Counted from the stretch's first letter, positions 11,139 to 23,120 are shown. The stretch: DNA of 64,000 nucleotides from Oikopleura dioica (GCA_907165135.1 OU015567.1:439001-503000), one strand, 5' to 3'. Program-made: numbers and translations. Notes: generated by a model not told the origin, from the sequence alone.

Positions 11139-11145
11139 TTTTATA
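11139..11145 (-). promoter_or_regulatory. TATA box of the secreted 480-aa protein gene
   Basis: TATAAAA on the minus strand lies about 60 bases upstream of the ATG at 11079, leaving room for a 25-30 base spacing to a start site near 11110. Placement is by inspection only. Confidence 0.5.
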
Positions 11146-11703
11146 GTGCATTTGCAGGAAAATTGGCCCCGCGGGCATTTCCAGCGCCCAGGAAAAATTC
11201 GAAGGAATGCCAAACCCGCTTCAGATGTCTTCTGAGTAGGGGTTATCGCTAGATTACATTTTCGCCCGATTCCGACGTTAGAATTTCGCTGACTTCGCAG
11301 CTCACAGAGTTCATACTCGAGTAACAGAAGATTCTAAAGAAATTTTTTTCATAGAATTGCATCTTTCGAATTTCTTGCGTAATCATCGCGCAATCAACCC
11401 TCTTCTCGAATTTTAAGTAGAACACCTTCCCCCTCTTTTACAATATTTTTAATGTAGCAATGTTAAAAAGCAAAGAAACGATGAAAAATTTGTCTCAAGA
11501 ACAACCACTTGGTTATCAATAAGTGCGTAGGTGGCCCTTTTACTGGGGTTCGCAATAATTCCAAAGAAACAGCCCCTGCTCTATTTAGAGTATTCTCTAT
11601 AACTGCTTATTGATAAGGTATTATTCAAGGCATTTGGTTACAGAAAATAGAAGCAAATAAAAAAAACTTTGGCAGTTACAGTAGATAACAGAAATTTCGA
11701 AGA

Positions 11704-14700
11704 TTAAGATGTTCTTGATTCGGCTTCTTTGACGCGATTGAGCAAAATTGTTGCGACTTCATGATCCGGCTTCAGTTTCAAAATCGTTTTCAAAACATGA
11801 GTTCCCTCTTCCAAGTTTCCACCTCTCAAATGCACTTGCGCCAGAAGAACTCGATAGCCAACATCTCCCGGTTTCAATTTGATCGCTTCTTTTAACAATT
11901 CAAGGGTCTTCTCCTTCGCTTTTTCCAAGAAAGCTTCTTCATTTTTCGTCGGATTCGAAACATTTTGGTTGTTTCTAACGATTTCGTGGTACATTGCTCC
12001 CAGCTGGAATTTAACCTCCGCAGCGTGTTCTTTTTCGTGATTGTTTTCGAGGAGCTTTCTGTTGCAATTCTCGAGTATACTCGCTGCCTTCATGAATTGA
12101 TGCTTCTTCGGGCCGTATATCTTCGCCAGGGTTATATGCAAATTGGGCAGTTGACAGTCCCGATCTCGCTTGCTAACAGAATCCTGAAGAATTTCCACGG
12201 CGCGGTCAGTTTCTCCCGCAGCTACCAACACGATCGACTGCTCAAGGACGATCATGTGATTCTCTGGATCGAGTTTTCGAGCCTCTTCGTATTCTTTCTT
12301 CGCTTCGGCCGTTTCTCCACGCTGATATTTTAGACTTCCTAAATTGAGAGAATTATCCAGGTTCAGGGTCTCGAAAATTTGGACGTGCGGTGGATGTGCA
12401 AGCGCGCCCTCTCGCCTTGCACTTCCGCGCGGTGGTCGTGGACTCGCTTCCACGCCCGAGGCTGGAAGTGCAAACGCGCTAGGGGGAAAGTGAGTAGCCC
12501 GCCCCACAGAAAACCTTGAAACGAACCAAAAAAAGTTCGTTCTCAACCCGGAAGCCCTTTTTTGTCGATTTCGGGGTATTATCGCCTACCTACCGGAACA
12601 ACCTGAAATTGAATAAACATAGATTGAACTCACTTAACTAGTCCTTTCCTTTCATAATGGAATTAATTTTGAGTTAAAATAATTGACTGCCAGAAAAATT
12701 TTACTTGACTTTTAAAAACTTCGGCAAAAACCTCCTTCTAATGGGCTAAAGCTAACTTTTAAAAATAAATAAGCACAAAAAAGGGTCAATTTGCAACGTC
12801 AATAATATTTGCGATTTTATGATTACAGGACTGTGAGGTTATAAATCATCTGGCCAAAATGAAATGATTAGAATTTTTATTTGCGAAATTGGTCGAAAAA
12901 AGGTTTTTCCTGAGAGTACCTGACCTGGTGAAAAACCCTGACCTGAGTTCCTGAGTAAAAATCGAGAAAAATTTTCCGAACCCTGTACTCAGGTTGCCGA
13001 GCCCGGGCACATTCGAAAAGGCGCGTCACTCCGGGTGTGCACTTCCAGCCCCAAGCGCGCACTTCCAATCGCGGGCGTGGCACGACCAGCGCCGGGAGTG
13101 GCTCCACGACCAGCTCGCGGTTTTTTTAAACACGCACTTCCAGCGCGCAGAAGTGGAGCGCTCGAGAGCGCGTTTCCACACCCACCGCACTTCCAATTTT
13201 TCGAGACCCTGTCCAGGTTAAAAATTATCAGCCTTCTATGAATTGAAAGTATTTGATCTAAATTCAGCCAAATATGACAATTTTATGATAATCCGATAAA
13301 ATTTTATCACAGCTTTACCTCCCATATCGGAACTGATTTTCTAGCTCTGCTAGCCTTTTATCTTCAGCCTTTTAGCAAGAAATGATAATTTATCGGCCAG
13401 ATTATGATTAACAAGACACCGACGACTAGTTAAAATGATACGTAGAGAATTTTCAAGTGATAGTAGATAGTTAAGAAAGCTGAGGATGAGAATAACGCTA
13501 GATTTATCAGCTTGAATATCAAAAAAAGTGTTCAAAATATGGTAATATGATAGAGGTGTAAAATCGACAATGGAGGCTGAGATCTGACGAAAATCAAAGT
13601 AACAATCAAGGTATAAGTCTGAGGATGAGAAGTTACTCTGGAGGAAGTTCCATTAAGATTTCATAATCAATTTGATTAGAATTCCTTTGATTACGTACCA
13701 AGGCGCATAAACGCTTCGGAGGTAGGCTTTATCCTCAGTGATTTTTCGTACAACTCTTCGGCGTCTCTCACCATCTGGGCTGAGCCAGATCCATTACCAA
13801 GCGTTTGCTTCACCCAGGCGAGATTGACCAGGGGATTCGGATTAAAGGGTTCCAGCGCGATCGCTTGTTCGTAGACTTTGATTGCTTCTTCGTAGCGTTT
13901 TTGTTCTGGAAAAGTTTTTGTTATTTGATTTTGAAGTGAACTAAAAGAACCTGTGAGCAAAGCGCCGTAGTGGTTGTATGGCTCGGCGATGGGAGAATCT
14001 GCGTTTTTAAATAAAAGGAGAATGTGTTGATAAAGCTTTAGGCAGATTTCATGAAAGGCTCTAATTTTTAGCTTTCCAGATATCTACATGAGAACCCCGT
14101 AATCGTCAAAATGACGAGTGGCAGAGTCTTCCGAAAAGTGTTTTTTTAAATCCGCCCCTGTTCCGCGTCCCTGTCAAATCCCCTCCGTTTCATAATCATC
14201 GCCAGTTTGAGTGTCGCAGTGTAGTAAGGTGTGTCATAATTCTGCACCGTGAGAAGCACCTTGACGGCTTCTTGAAGTCGCTCACTTTGAGCGTAGAGCG
14301 AGGCTAAGTTCGAATACGCGCTTGGATGGTGCGGATTCGCTTCGATGCTCTTTTGGTACATCTTCTCCGCCATCTTTGAACCTTCTTCTGTTCCGTCGTC
14401 GTAGAGGACCCCGATGTTGTCGTAGGCTTTGGAATAAGTGGGGTGAAGGCGGATCGCTTCTTCATAGAAAATTATCGCTTCGTCGATCTTCTGCTCGTTC
14501 CGGAGACAATTGCCGTAATTGTAGAACATCTAACGGAAGGATGATCATTGATCAGTCAATCAGTTACGAAACAGATCTGGCTCGGACCTGTTTCATGGCT
14601 GAGAGAACGAATACTTCTATCGAAAGAATCATCCTTTATCAACTGTTTCCTTTGCGTTATGGCGATGAACGGTAAGGCCAGATTCGAATAGATTTTCCTT

Positions 14701-17381
14701 CTTTTTCCATGCGTTGATGCGAAATTCCGTTTTTATCGTAAACAAAATTATCGTTAGGGCTAGACTAGAACGGATGATTGTTGATTTGAGGATTGATTTC
14801 TCAAATTTCTTGTGGAATTTTGTGAAGCCATCGGCAAAGAGAATCGCGAAACCGATGCTTTAGCAGGATCTCATCAAACATTGCCAAGAAGAAAATTCTG
14901 GAAATGGAATGAAAGCTGATTATCAGCGTCAAAGACATTTTTGAATAAAGGAGAATGAAAATTCTAAAACATCCCATTCAAAACAATATTTTGTGATGAA
15001 TAAGACCAACTAATCTTGTTAAATTAATAATATCTTGATCATGAACATACAAGCTTTTCAATGATGAGAATCCAGTTTCTTCTCTTCTATTTTCGGATGA
15101 GAACCTGACCTGGGAGTGTACATGACTCGCTCTGCGACAGCAAATCCGACCGAAACCAACACATTCGAGGCTGGAATAAACGGGACGAAGAGCAGCAAAG
15201 TTGGAAGAAGAATTCGTCGATTATTGAAAAATCCAAAGATGCTGCGGAAACAATGAAAGCCAATAAAGAGGACGGAGGAGAAGAGACAAAGGATCGCAAG
15301 AATTCGACAGTCAGAAAAGTCCTGGACAAGTGGGATCGATCCATAAGCCCAATCGTAAGCCAAGTTCTTCGGGGAGAGCAAAAGCCAGTAGTGCTGAAAC
15401 CAGTAAAAGGCAAAACTCGACCATTTGACAAATTTGTCCTTTGCAAAAGCAGCTGGATTATCAGGCGGAGTAAACACCGGATAAGTTCCGTTCAACACCC
15501 ACAATCGCAGCGAGACAAAAATGAGCAGGTAGCTGAACCAGAAGAGCAACTTGTAAACGAAAAAGAGGATGAAATCGGGATCGAGAATCACTTCTCCGCG
15601 CCGTTTTCTGTTGAAAATGATGATGATTTCTAAAGCGACGAGAATCGCCAGGCAAAAGACGCCGCCTTCTTTGCACAGCATCGCTGAAGATTGATTTGTT
15701 ATCTTTAATCAAAATGTTACATCATGTAAAACGTGAAGGTTCTTTCCCCCACAGATTTATCATTTTTTGAGACGAATAATTACCAATTAAAATGTCTAAA
15801 GACAAATAATTAAATCTTTTCTAGCAGAGTAACTTTTCAAGATAACTCTTGTTTCTTATCTTGAGGAAAGAAAATAATTGTCTTCATATGATTTTTTTAC
15901 ATTTTTAGTTGTAACAAAATCCACTAGTCATTCCTCACAAAAATGAACTCAAATTAAAATATTTAAATAATATAATTATTTATCAATCAAATACGATGAT
16001 CATGAAACTAAAACACCAAGTTTTCTTTCTATGCATAGATTACTCGAATCAAACACAATTTAATCCATCAATATTGAATTTTCCAATCAAGAAGAAAATA
16101 CTATCTACCGGCAAATAGAATGCCGCAGATAAACCGCTCAATGATAATAATTGAATATTATGATAAGTCGGCTTTGTTACGATATTAACGCGCAAACATC
16201 TAATAAACCGTTACGGTTCTTTGAATCAATGTCAATCAAAGTACTGTATCTACGTCAAACCAAATCAGATCCAGCCAGGCATACCCGTCAAGTTTCAAAC
16301 TAACTCATCAATCAAATTTCTTACCTAAAAGCGCATAACATCCAGAAGCAGCCGTGTTATCCCGATTGACGATTGCACTGAGCATAAAATGCGCCGAAAG
16401 AACTTCTGCTCGGCCGACGTTGTTGGCGAAAGATTCAGAATTCAGCGGATGAATTCCAAAAATGATCGCGGCTAGTTGAGCGGATTCTCGAGAGTATCTT
16501 ATTTTAGCGTTGGCGATTAGACTTGAAACAAGCTATTTTTAATTTGAGAGGAAGCGCAATATCAAGTTTGTAGTTTCGTCAACGGTGCCCAAAGCGAAGG
16601 AGAATCAGGTGAAGGCGGTAAACCAATCCAGAATGGAGGAGAATATTCGTCAAATGGAAGAAGAAAGCGTGATTGCCAGTCAGAATCCGATTGATCCTAG
16701 GGCACAGTTAGCAACTTAGCAACTTCGATTTCCGCAAGCGGATGATTCGGTCGCTTCGGAAGATGAATTTTAGATTTTAATTTATCGGAAAAGAGGATGG
16801 TTTTGAATGACTGATTCGAAGTGTTTGATGGGCTTTCCTTTACGTCAATTCAATCATTTCAGAATAAAATTGCCACTCGATTTAGTTAAGAAGTTGTATA
16901 AGCAGATGCATAATACCGGCAATAAATGATTTAGCACTCTGTTTTTGCGTAAATAACATTGAACATGCATTTGTTCTACGCATTTCTCGATAGCTTGAAA
17001 AAAATTGCAAATTTATTTTATATAACAACTTTAAACAAGATGATGGACAAGAAAAAATGATGATTGATTCGACAAACTTGTCGATGAGCTGTCAAATCTC
17101 GTCGTAAAATGACGTAAAACCGACGAAAAGTTACTATTATTTCCGAGTCACCTGTACGTCAACACAGTAAGCGGGCGATACGACTTGTGCGAAGTGACTT
17201 CGGACATAGCCTTTCCCCAGAAATCGTTTTTGAAAAGGGCAAGTAATCCAGTTCTGCCTTGTACGTCAGGATTGCGAACGATTGCTGGTATGTCATCGTG
17301 AACAAAGTCATTTTGGAAAGCGGGGCTGACGATGATGAAGACAATCAATGCCGATGCAAGAGGGGTCGAAAAACTCGGCAT
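11704..17381 (-). CDS. TMTC-family O-mannosyltransferase, TM plus TPR
   Basis: TMTC proteins are ER multi-pass enzymes that O-mannosylate cadherins. The first exon (17381-17152) has a hydrophobic start and then [28 protein letters not shown] and [13 protein letters not shown], the family's luminal DD loop and signature. The exon around 16325-16530 encodes [20 protein letters not shown]. The exon near 15685-15090 encodes [17 protein letters not shown], several membrane spans and [17 protein letters not shown] exons follow: 14529-14146 ([20 protein letters not shown]), 13960-13700 and 12341-11704 ([20 protein letters not shown]). Some membrane-region exons between these are not resolved. The intron between the last two TPR exons holds an 848-bp transposon. 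Which of TMTC1-4 is the ortholog cannot be said. Confidence 0.85.
12364..13211. mobile_element. hAT-like TIR element, GC-rich ends, in TMTC intron
   Basis: Flanked by an 8-bp direct repeat TCCAGGTT (12356-12363 and 13212-13219). Ends are inverted repeats starting CAGGGTCTCGAAAA, extending imperfectly for over 60 bp through GC-rich sequence with repeated 'cacttcc' motifs. The centre is AT-rich and non-coding. An 8-bp duplication with CAGGG termini is typical of hAT elements; no transposase is present, so it is non-autonomous. It accounts for most of an otherwise unusually long TMTC intron; the flanking TPR exons still splice in frame (MRLG to GSLKYQRG). Confidence 0.8.
16553..16720 (+). other. 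Short plus-strand open segment inside TMTC
   Basis: A plus-strand frame reads [20 protein letters not shown] and then [20 protein letters not shown], with a stop at about 16718. It looks more protein-like than chance but has no start, and lies in an intron of the minus-strand TMTC gene. It could be a retrocopy fragment; not recognised. Confidence 0.25.
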
Positions 17382-17684
17382 ATTTGCGGAAAAAGGGCGA
17401 CTTCACATCTGAAATTAAGATTTATTGTTTGAGTCAGTGTCAAATGAGTGGCCTTTCTTGCGGAAGGAAAAATGAGTTCTCCCCAGAAAAAATCATTTTC
17501 AAAAAGTCATGGGAAGCACCTATCGCTTCAAATGAAGTTTTACTCATGAAGAATCACTGAATGAGGCATAAACAAAGGTCAGCATGTCAGGTTCCGACCT
17601 TATACCTAGAAGATAGACGCAGTTTGTGAACTTGGGCAGTGAAATAAAGAACAAAAACAAGTGCTCACATGTCTTATCTTATCT

Positions 17685-19843
17685 TCAAAAGCAGAATTCT
17701 TTGGCAGGAGCAGAAAGCGGCAGAGTCTCCATGGTAAAAGCAGCGGATTTGTAAGCTTCGATTTCTTTTGCCGAAAGATCTTCCATCTTTTTGTAGACCA
17801 CTTTGTCCGCTGAGAAAGAGGAATTGGAAAAATTTTCGAATCTTGGAACCAAGTTCCCAGGTGACAACGACGGCCTGCCCCAAAGTCGGTCGCGAATCTT
17901 GGAACCTCATTATTTCACTGATTGTGCTGATTCTAGATGCACAATCTCTTTTTATGTTATTATTTGTAGTGAATTTCGCACAAAATTGGCTAATTATGAC
18001 CATGATTAAATGAAGAACCCTGTTACTTCTACCTTGGAAAATCCGCCCCTCGCGTTAAACTGTTCTGTGTTTTTGCCGAGTGCCCCTTATTAGTGTTTAA
18101 CTCTAATTTCGAATTGAACAATTCTCCAAATGAATTTAACTTTAGAACAATATTAACCTTACAAACCTAACAGTCAATGAGCTGGAGTGCGCTCCGCGCC
18201 TGTCTTACAGTAAATCTCAGGTTTGACAGTGTCAAAACGGGAAAAAAGTCATATTTTTGCAAAGAAAAGGTTCCAAGATTCGCTTTACTGGCCGTCGTTG
18301 TCAACTGGGAACTTGGTTCCCAGATTCGAAAATTTTTCCAATCTTGGAACTTTTGTTCCCAGATTAGAAAAAAAAATCTAATCTTGGAACCGGGTTCCCA
18401 GATTGGTAAAGTTTTCTAATCTGGGAACCTGGTTCCCAGGTGACAGCATACCACCGTAAAAAGGATTCTCCTTGATTTTGATTCTTACGTTGAGATTTCG
18501 ACAGTTTACTTTCATCGACTGCAATTTTTGACCCAAATACGCTATTCTGACTTGACACATTACTCTGAGCTGCTGTTCCAGAACCGGCCCTGAATAATTG
18601 ACTTAATTCTCTCTCATTCTTTATTAAATTTGAATTGAACCCGAATGGATTGGCAGTTCCAGCTGAAGAGGCAGAATTTGCCGTAGTCGCCGCCGGCTGG
18701 GAGACACCGCCGCCCCCAAAGGGGTTTGACGTTGACGACTGGAAAGGGTTCACGTTTGACTGGGCAGGGGTTGAAGATGCTGCGGAGGAGGAGAAGGAGG
18801 AGCCACCGAAAGGATTTGAATTGGAAGATCCTGGTTTTGGCTTTTCAATTTTTATGACCTAACTCTCTGAGAAGAGCCCATTCTCTGCCGTTTATTGAAA
18901 TTTGAATGATCATTGATCAAGGGAATTTGAAAAGCCTGGCAAAAGGATTTGACGCATTTGAAGTTGCATTTGAGCTTTGATTCGATGAGCCGTAAATTGA
19001 ACCTTGATCTGAAGATAAAACGATAATAGCTCACTAATTAAAAACTTTTTTTAGCGTACTTGAATTTGAAGAAGTACCAAAGACGGCCCCTTTTTGATGA
19101 AGAAAAGAAAGATCCACCAGAGCGGATGGATTGTCGCTTTCGTTTCTGCAGTACTCTCAATTGCTCCTTTATGAAACATCAAAAAGAATGGCAGACATAC
19201 CTTGATAAATGGCACTTTTATTCGCACTGTTGCGGAGATAATTGCGGTTTTCAATAACTCGCTCGTTCAGCTTCTTCATGCTTTCCATGTGGACTTTGAT
19301 GGTCTTATTGCAGTTTATATAATGGAAGTCTTTGGACCTTCATTTTTTTCATAAAAATAATTACTTGTTTTACACTCCACTTATTTCTCAGGCGTTCTTT
19401 ATCTTATATTGTCAATTATACTTGTATTTAACATCTTTATGTTTGATTGGAACTTCTTCGATTTTGCTGAGTAAATTAGTCCGAACTAAAGCATTTTGGA
19501 AAACAGTATTACTGAAAATAGTGTCCAGAGGTCTTTCAAATAAGACAAAGATGAGCATATTGGATATCAGATTTAAAAGATCAAAAATATGGCCAATTGC
19601 GTATTTTTGTATTTCAATGAGATTCGATGAGTCGTTCGAAAAAGACCTTCCTTGGACATTATCCTTATTCAAGTAGAAATTCATCCTGAGCTCTTCTGGC
19701 GAAATATCAAAAGTCTTTGAAAATCCTCCTTTCATATCGGCGGTGACTGAGTACGTAGAAAAAGGCCACACTTTGCCCTTTTCGTTGGCTGCCAGATCGA
19801 CGAGAAGTGTTGAAAATATTGTTGTTTCGTCGTGCTTTGGCAT
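17685..19843 (-). CDS. NUP42: Nucleoporin NUP42 (NUPL2-like), FG-type
   Basis: NUP42 is a cytoplasmic-face nucleoporin that binds GLE1 in mRNA export. Residues near the start, WPFSTYSV...DISPEELRMNFY, match the vertebrate 'W.FSVYSP...DISPEELRLEY' block. A helical exon follows (about 19320-19200, KVHMESMKKLNERVIENRNY). Then comes a repeat-rich exon with NPFGG, NPFQ, NPFG and VFGS motifs (about 18840-18450). The last exon ends MEDLSAKEIEAYKSAAFTME then PLSAPAKEFCF, the conserved GLE1-binding tail. The N-terminal CCCH zinc finger of vertebrate NUP42 is absent before the first ATG; an acceptor-like ttatcctag lies just upstream, so either the finger sits in an unseen exon or the message is trans-spliced there. 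The penultimate intron is filled with palindromic repeats. Confidence 0.8.
17823..18450. repeat. Palindromic repeat block inside NUP42 intron
   Basis: The motif GGGAACCTGGTTCCC and relatives (ttcccagattcgaaaa, aatcttggaacc) recur at least six times on both strands. The segment 17823-17905 is an inverted copy of 18268-18345. The region can fold into a long hairpin. The 5' splice donor of the NUP42 intron lies next to the last copy. No coding content. Confidence 0.7.
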
Positions 19844-20177
19844 TTTCAGCGAAATCTAGGATAATTCCTGGCATGAGTCAATTGTCAACCTTGAAATATG
19901 TAGGCAGGAGAATCTTTTTGTTGTCTCATGTCTGAGAGAAACTTCTTTCTAGGGCATTTTACGGAAAAAATGGAGACAACAAAGAATGAATAAATTTTGA
20001 TTTTTATTATAAGAGATGTGTTGCAAAGTAAAATCTGAATTGTCAGTTCGCGTTTTTATGAAAAGAAAAATTTCTTTAGTAGAAAAGCAGGGAGGAAAAG
20101 GAGAGACATTGATAAGAAAGAACATTGACTGTACATTTAACTCATAAAGTTACAGAAAAGAGAATCGGATCAAGCAT

Positions 20178-20489
20178 TCAAAGTCTGTCGGTGATAATTT
20201 TGAGCATCATTCTATGGATGCCTTCGCACTCTTCAAGCGGGTTTTCGTAGCTGCCTTGGAGGAATTCGGATTTGATAATTTCGTAGCACTCTTCAAGGGT
20301 GATTTCGTCCGGCGTGAATCTGGAAAATCGTTGGGGCTGTGAGTTCATTCGTCTGGAAGGTCTGTAGCTCGGTTCGGCGCTTCTTCCGGTTCGGAACCAG
20401 CTTTCATCGGGCTGGCTGTTCGGCAAGTCAGATGTTCGAATGACCATAGCGGAAGTTAAAGAAAACAGGATCACTCGAAGAAACATCAT
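20178..20489 (-). CDS. Small secreted protein, 103 aa
   Basis: The start MMFLRVILFSLTSAMVIRTS is a signal peptide. The mature part has an Arg/Ser/Pro-rich region (EPSYRPSRRMNSQPQRFSRF) and a helical C-terminus EECYEIIKSEFLQGSYENPL followed by EECEGIHRMMLKII. A minus-strand TATA box (20570-20577) lies about 80 bases upstream. Spacing of the two cysteines and the 'C..IHR..LK.I' end match the plus-strand protein at 23194-23469, suggesting two members of one small family. Function unknown. Confidence 0.65.
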   Translation of the reverse strand: MMFLRVILFSLTSAMVIRTSDLPNSQPDESWFRTGRSAEPSYRPSRRMNSQPQRFSRFTPDEITLEECYEIIKSEFLQGSYENPLEECEGIHRMMLKIITDRL

Positions 20490-20569
20490 CTTTTTTCTTG
20501 TTTTTGAGTTCTTTTTTTGATCTCGGAAGAGGAGTTAAAGTTTGATATGGGATTGGGAAGAAGAGTTAA

Positions 20570-20577
20570 CTTTTATA
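20570..20577 (-). promoter_or_regulatory. TATA box of the 103-aa secreted protein
   Basis: TATAAAAG on the minus strand about 80 bases before the ATG at 20489. Judged by motif and position only. Confidence 0.45.
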
Positions 20578-20866
20578 GTCGATAGAATCGAAGGGCGACA
20601 GAGCCAGAGCGCCACCGAACATGCTACGACAACCTGTCATGATATTACATATTTTACGAGCGTGAAAGAAGTACTTGTCTTACTCAGTGCTGTACTCACT
20701 GATTTACCCCTATTCCGGGCGATTCCGGACCGAACCCATCAGGTAATTAAGTGGACTGGTAACCCCCGCGGAACCGTTGAAATTGCCACGTATCATTTTC
20801 AACATCAATTTTGCGACTTAAGATCTAGCGGCTAGATTCTAGCCAAATGCTCTGAGGGTACGAAAT

Positions 20867-21015
20867 CGGGGACGCTTGATTCGTGTACCAAAATTTTTTG
20901 GTATTCGAATACCAAATTTTTTTTAACCAGATCATATTTTTCCTTCAAAAACTAGTAAACCACTCCCAAAGTTTGGTATTCGAATACCAATTGGTACACG
21001 AACCGAGCGTCTCCC
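20867..21015. mobile_element. 149-bp MITE with 8-bp target duplication
   Basis: Flanked by TACGAAAT on both sides (20859-20866 and 21016-21023). Ends are inverted (gggacgctt.attcgtgtacc versus gggagacgctcggttcgtgt). Each arm contains the perfect palindrome TTGGTATTCGAATACCAA or a near copy. No coding capacity; size and 8-bp duplication indicate a miniature hAT-like element. Confidence 0.8.
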
Positions 21016-21248
21016 TACGAAATAAGACCCAACTTTCAAGAGTCGAAGTGATCACTAGGCGCTGGGCTTTATTATCATCTGTCACATTTAGTACGCATTC
21101 GAAATATATTGTTATTATAATATTCAATCTAATACAATTATTCTCTAAAAATCTAGTACCATTGGGTAATACCCAATGGGTATATTGAGAACACTGTTGC
21201 AATGATAGTTAATGGACTGTAACTGGAAAAGAATGATTTTCGATTTAA

Positions 21249-21931
21249 GGAGGTAGTCCTCGCTTTTTGCGATTTCGGCGGTTTTTGAACAGCGCTCACA
21301 CAAATTTGGGCTTATAAAAGAGGATAAAAACTTCTGTTTTAGAAAGGTTTATCCTAGGTCTAGAGTTGCCACTCCACAAAAGAAAAGTATATTATTCACT
21401 TAAGGAGCTAGAGATCAATTTATTCAGATATCTCTGCCGAAATCGTCATTTTGACCTATTTTTGAACACGCGTAGAACCATCAAAATACAATTGCAAATT
21501 CGCGCCTTATATATTTTTAGAAAGTTTATACGATGGTCTAAAGTTGCCATATAATAAAATTAAGAAATTCAAAAAAAATATTATGTAATACGATCGATCA
21601 AACCTTGAGTCTCAAAAACTTGAAAATATGAGTTTTTGAAAGAAGGTTTATCTTATTTTACCTTTACACCAGAGGTATTATTTATCATTTTTTAAGTCTA
21701 GAGACCATAAAAAACCAAAATAACTCTACAACGTTCGATGAAAAAGTCAAAAAACTTCGAGTTTATAAAATTTTTCATCAAAATCTCACTTTTCAAGTGC
21801 GATTTTGGGGGCTTTTCTCTGACATTTGAAAAAACTGACCTACACAAAAGTTGTAGCTTTTTCAACGAGCTTTCAGAATCTGGAAAGAAAATTTGAAAAT
21901 TCCGATTTTCTCAAAAGCGAGGACTACCCCC
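21249..21931. mobile_element. TTAA-flanked inverted-repeat element, 683 bp
   Basis: TTAA occurs at both borders (21245-21248 and 21932-21935). Ends are inverted: GGAGGTAGTCCTCGCTTTT left, with GGGGGTAGTCCTCGCTTTT as the complement of the right end. The inside has imperfect tandem units around the phrase 'aggtttat...ggtctagagttgcca' (near 21343 and 21524) and no long ORF. TTAA duplications are characteristic of piggyBac-type transposition; the element is non-autonomous. Confidence 0.75.
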
Positions 21932-22224
21932 TTAATAAAATCGACCAAAGAAGTGAGATAAAACGATATAATCGTCAGAATAGTATTATCAAAGGAGAAT
22001 ATTGAAGGACGATATCTATAAAATATTTTATCTGAATAATGTAGCTGACGTGAAAATGTAGTCATACAGTAAAAGCCTAGTCAAGTGCTTGTAGTCATAC
22101 ATTATCCAGCAAACCTGCGGAATAATTAATTAATTTTATGAGAATGAAGAAAATTCGGGGACAGACAATTTCATGTGTTAATATTAAATCGTACATAATA
22201 AATATTTTGACTCTTGATGGGGGT

Positions 22225-22392
22225 GTAGGGCGGCGACGGTACAAAATTCGGCGAAAACTTTTGTACCGCCGGTACTGGCATAGTTTAGGTAGAGTTATGT
22301 CCAAAAACGACCATTGTAATGGGTAAAAATCGGTTTTTACTGTCAAAAAAAATATGATTTTTTGTACCGGCGGTACAAAATTTGTACCTGAC
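22225..22392. repeat. Inverted-repeat segment with GGTACAAA motifs
   Basis: Copies of ggtacaaaatt and its complement, and of 'gtaccgccggtac', recur four times between ggtgt and acacc at the borders. Possibly a small MITE, but target duplications are not clear. Confidence 0.4.
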
Positions 22393-22515
22393 CAGACACC
22401 TAACACTTATCCCTAGCCGAGAAAAAGTTTTGGTATCATACCAATTCTAGCTTTGCTAATAAAAAAAATATAAGAATAGGTGCTGTGCCGATTCAAATTG
22501 CAACCTTTCCTCATG

Positions 22516-22700
22516 CTGGGGTGGGAAACGGGACCGGGGCAACGGGACAATTGCCCTGTCCCGTGCAAATTCGCAGAAAACTCGAGTGAAAAATAAACGG
22601 GGCAAACGGGGCAAAACGGGAGGGGACGGAGCACCGAGTCCGAAAAATTAAGCGGGACGGGACGGGGCACCGATACTCCTTGACCCGTTTCGCACCCCAG
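22516..22700. mobile_element. 185-bp hAT-like MITE, TIR CTGGGGTG
   Basis: Flanked by TCCTCATG (22508-22515 and 22701-22708). The left end CTGGGGTGGGAAACGGG matches the complement of the right end CTGGGGTGCGAAACGGG. The inside is made of GGGAC/GGGGC runs. The first seven bases equal those of the hAT element in INTS8 (31531-33008), suggesting related transposase recognition. Confidence 0.8.
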
Positions 22701-23120
22701 TCCTCATGGTTTTACCAAAAAGACGACATTTTTCTAGCAGTAGCATAGACTCTTGACAATACAGTTTATTTCGTTACAAAAACAAACTCGTGGAAAAACA
22801 TGATTCACGAAATGTCAACTTAGACTTTTCTGAAAGCTGATCTTTAGGATTGACATCTACAATTTTGCAGAGATTATTTGTCCTTCCCTTTCATTAAAAA
22901 TTTTACTCATAGTTCTGATTCGCCCAGAGAAGACATCTCCTACACAGGTCATATATAAAAAATTTTCCGGAAAGATTATAATAGCCATTAGAAAGGCTAA
23001 AGAACACACAAAAATTCATCAAGCTACGTCATCAAGAAAGAAGAGCACCCTCTCTAGCCCCGCTAATGAACCACCTTCTGACTCTTCTACCGCCCTCTAC
23101 AATCTCTCACGCTCGATTTT

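Noticed and set aside
15253-15633. 126-codon plus-strand frame, charged
   Set aside because: It is antisense to the TMTC membrane exon, which matches its family.
19332-19676. 114-codon plus-strand frame
   Set aside because: AT-rich chance frame opposite a NUP42 intron/exon; no domain or splice support.
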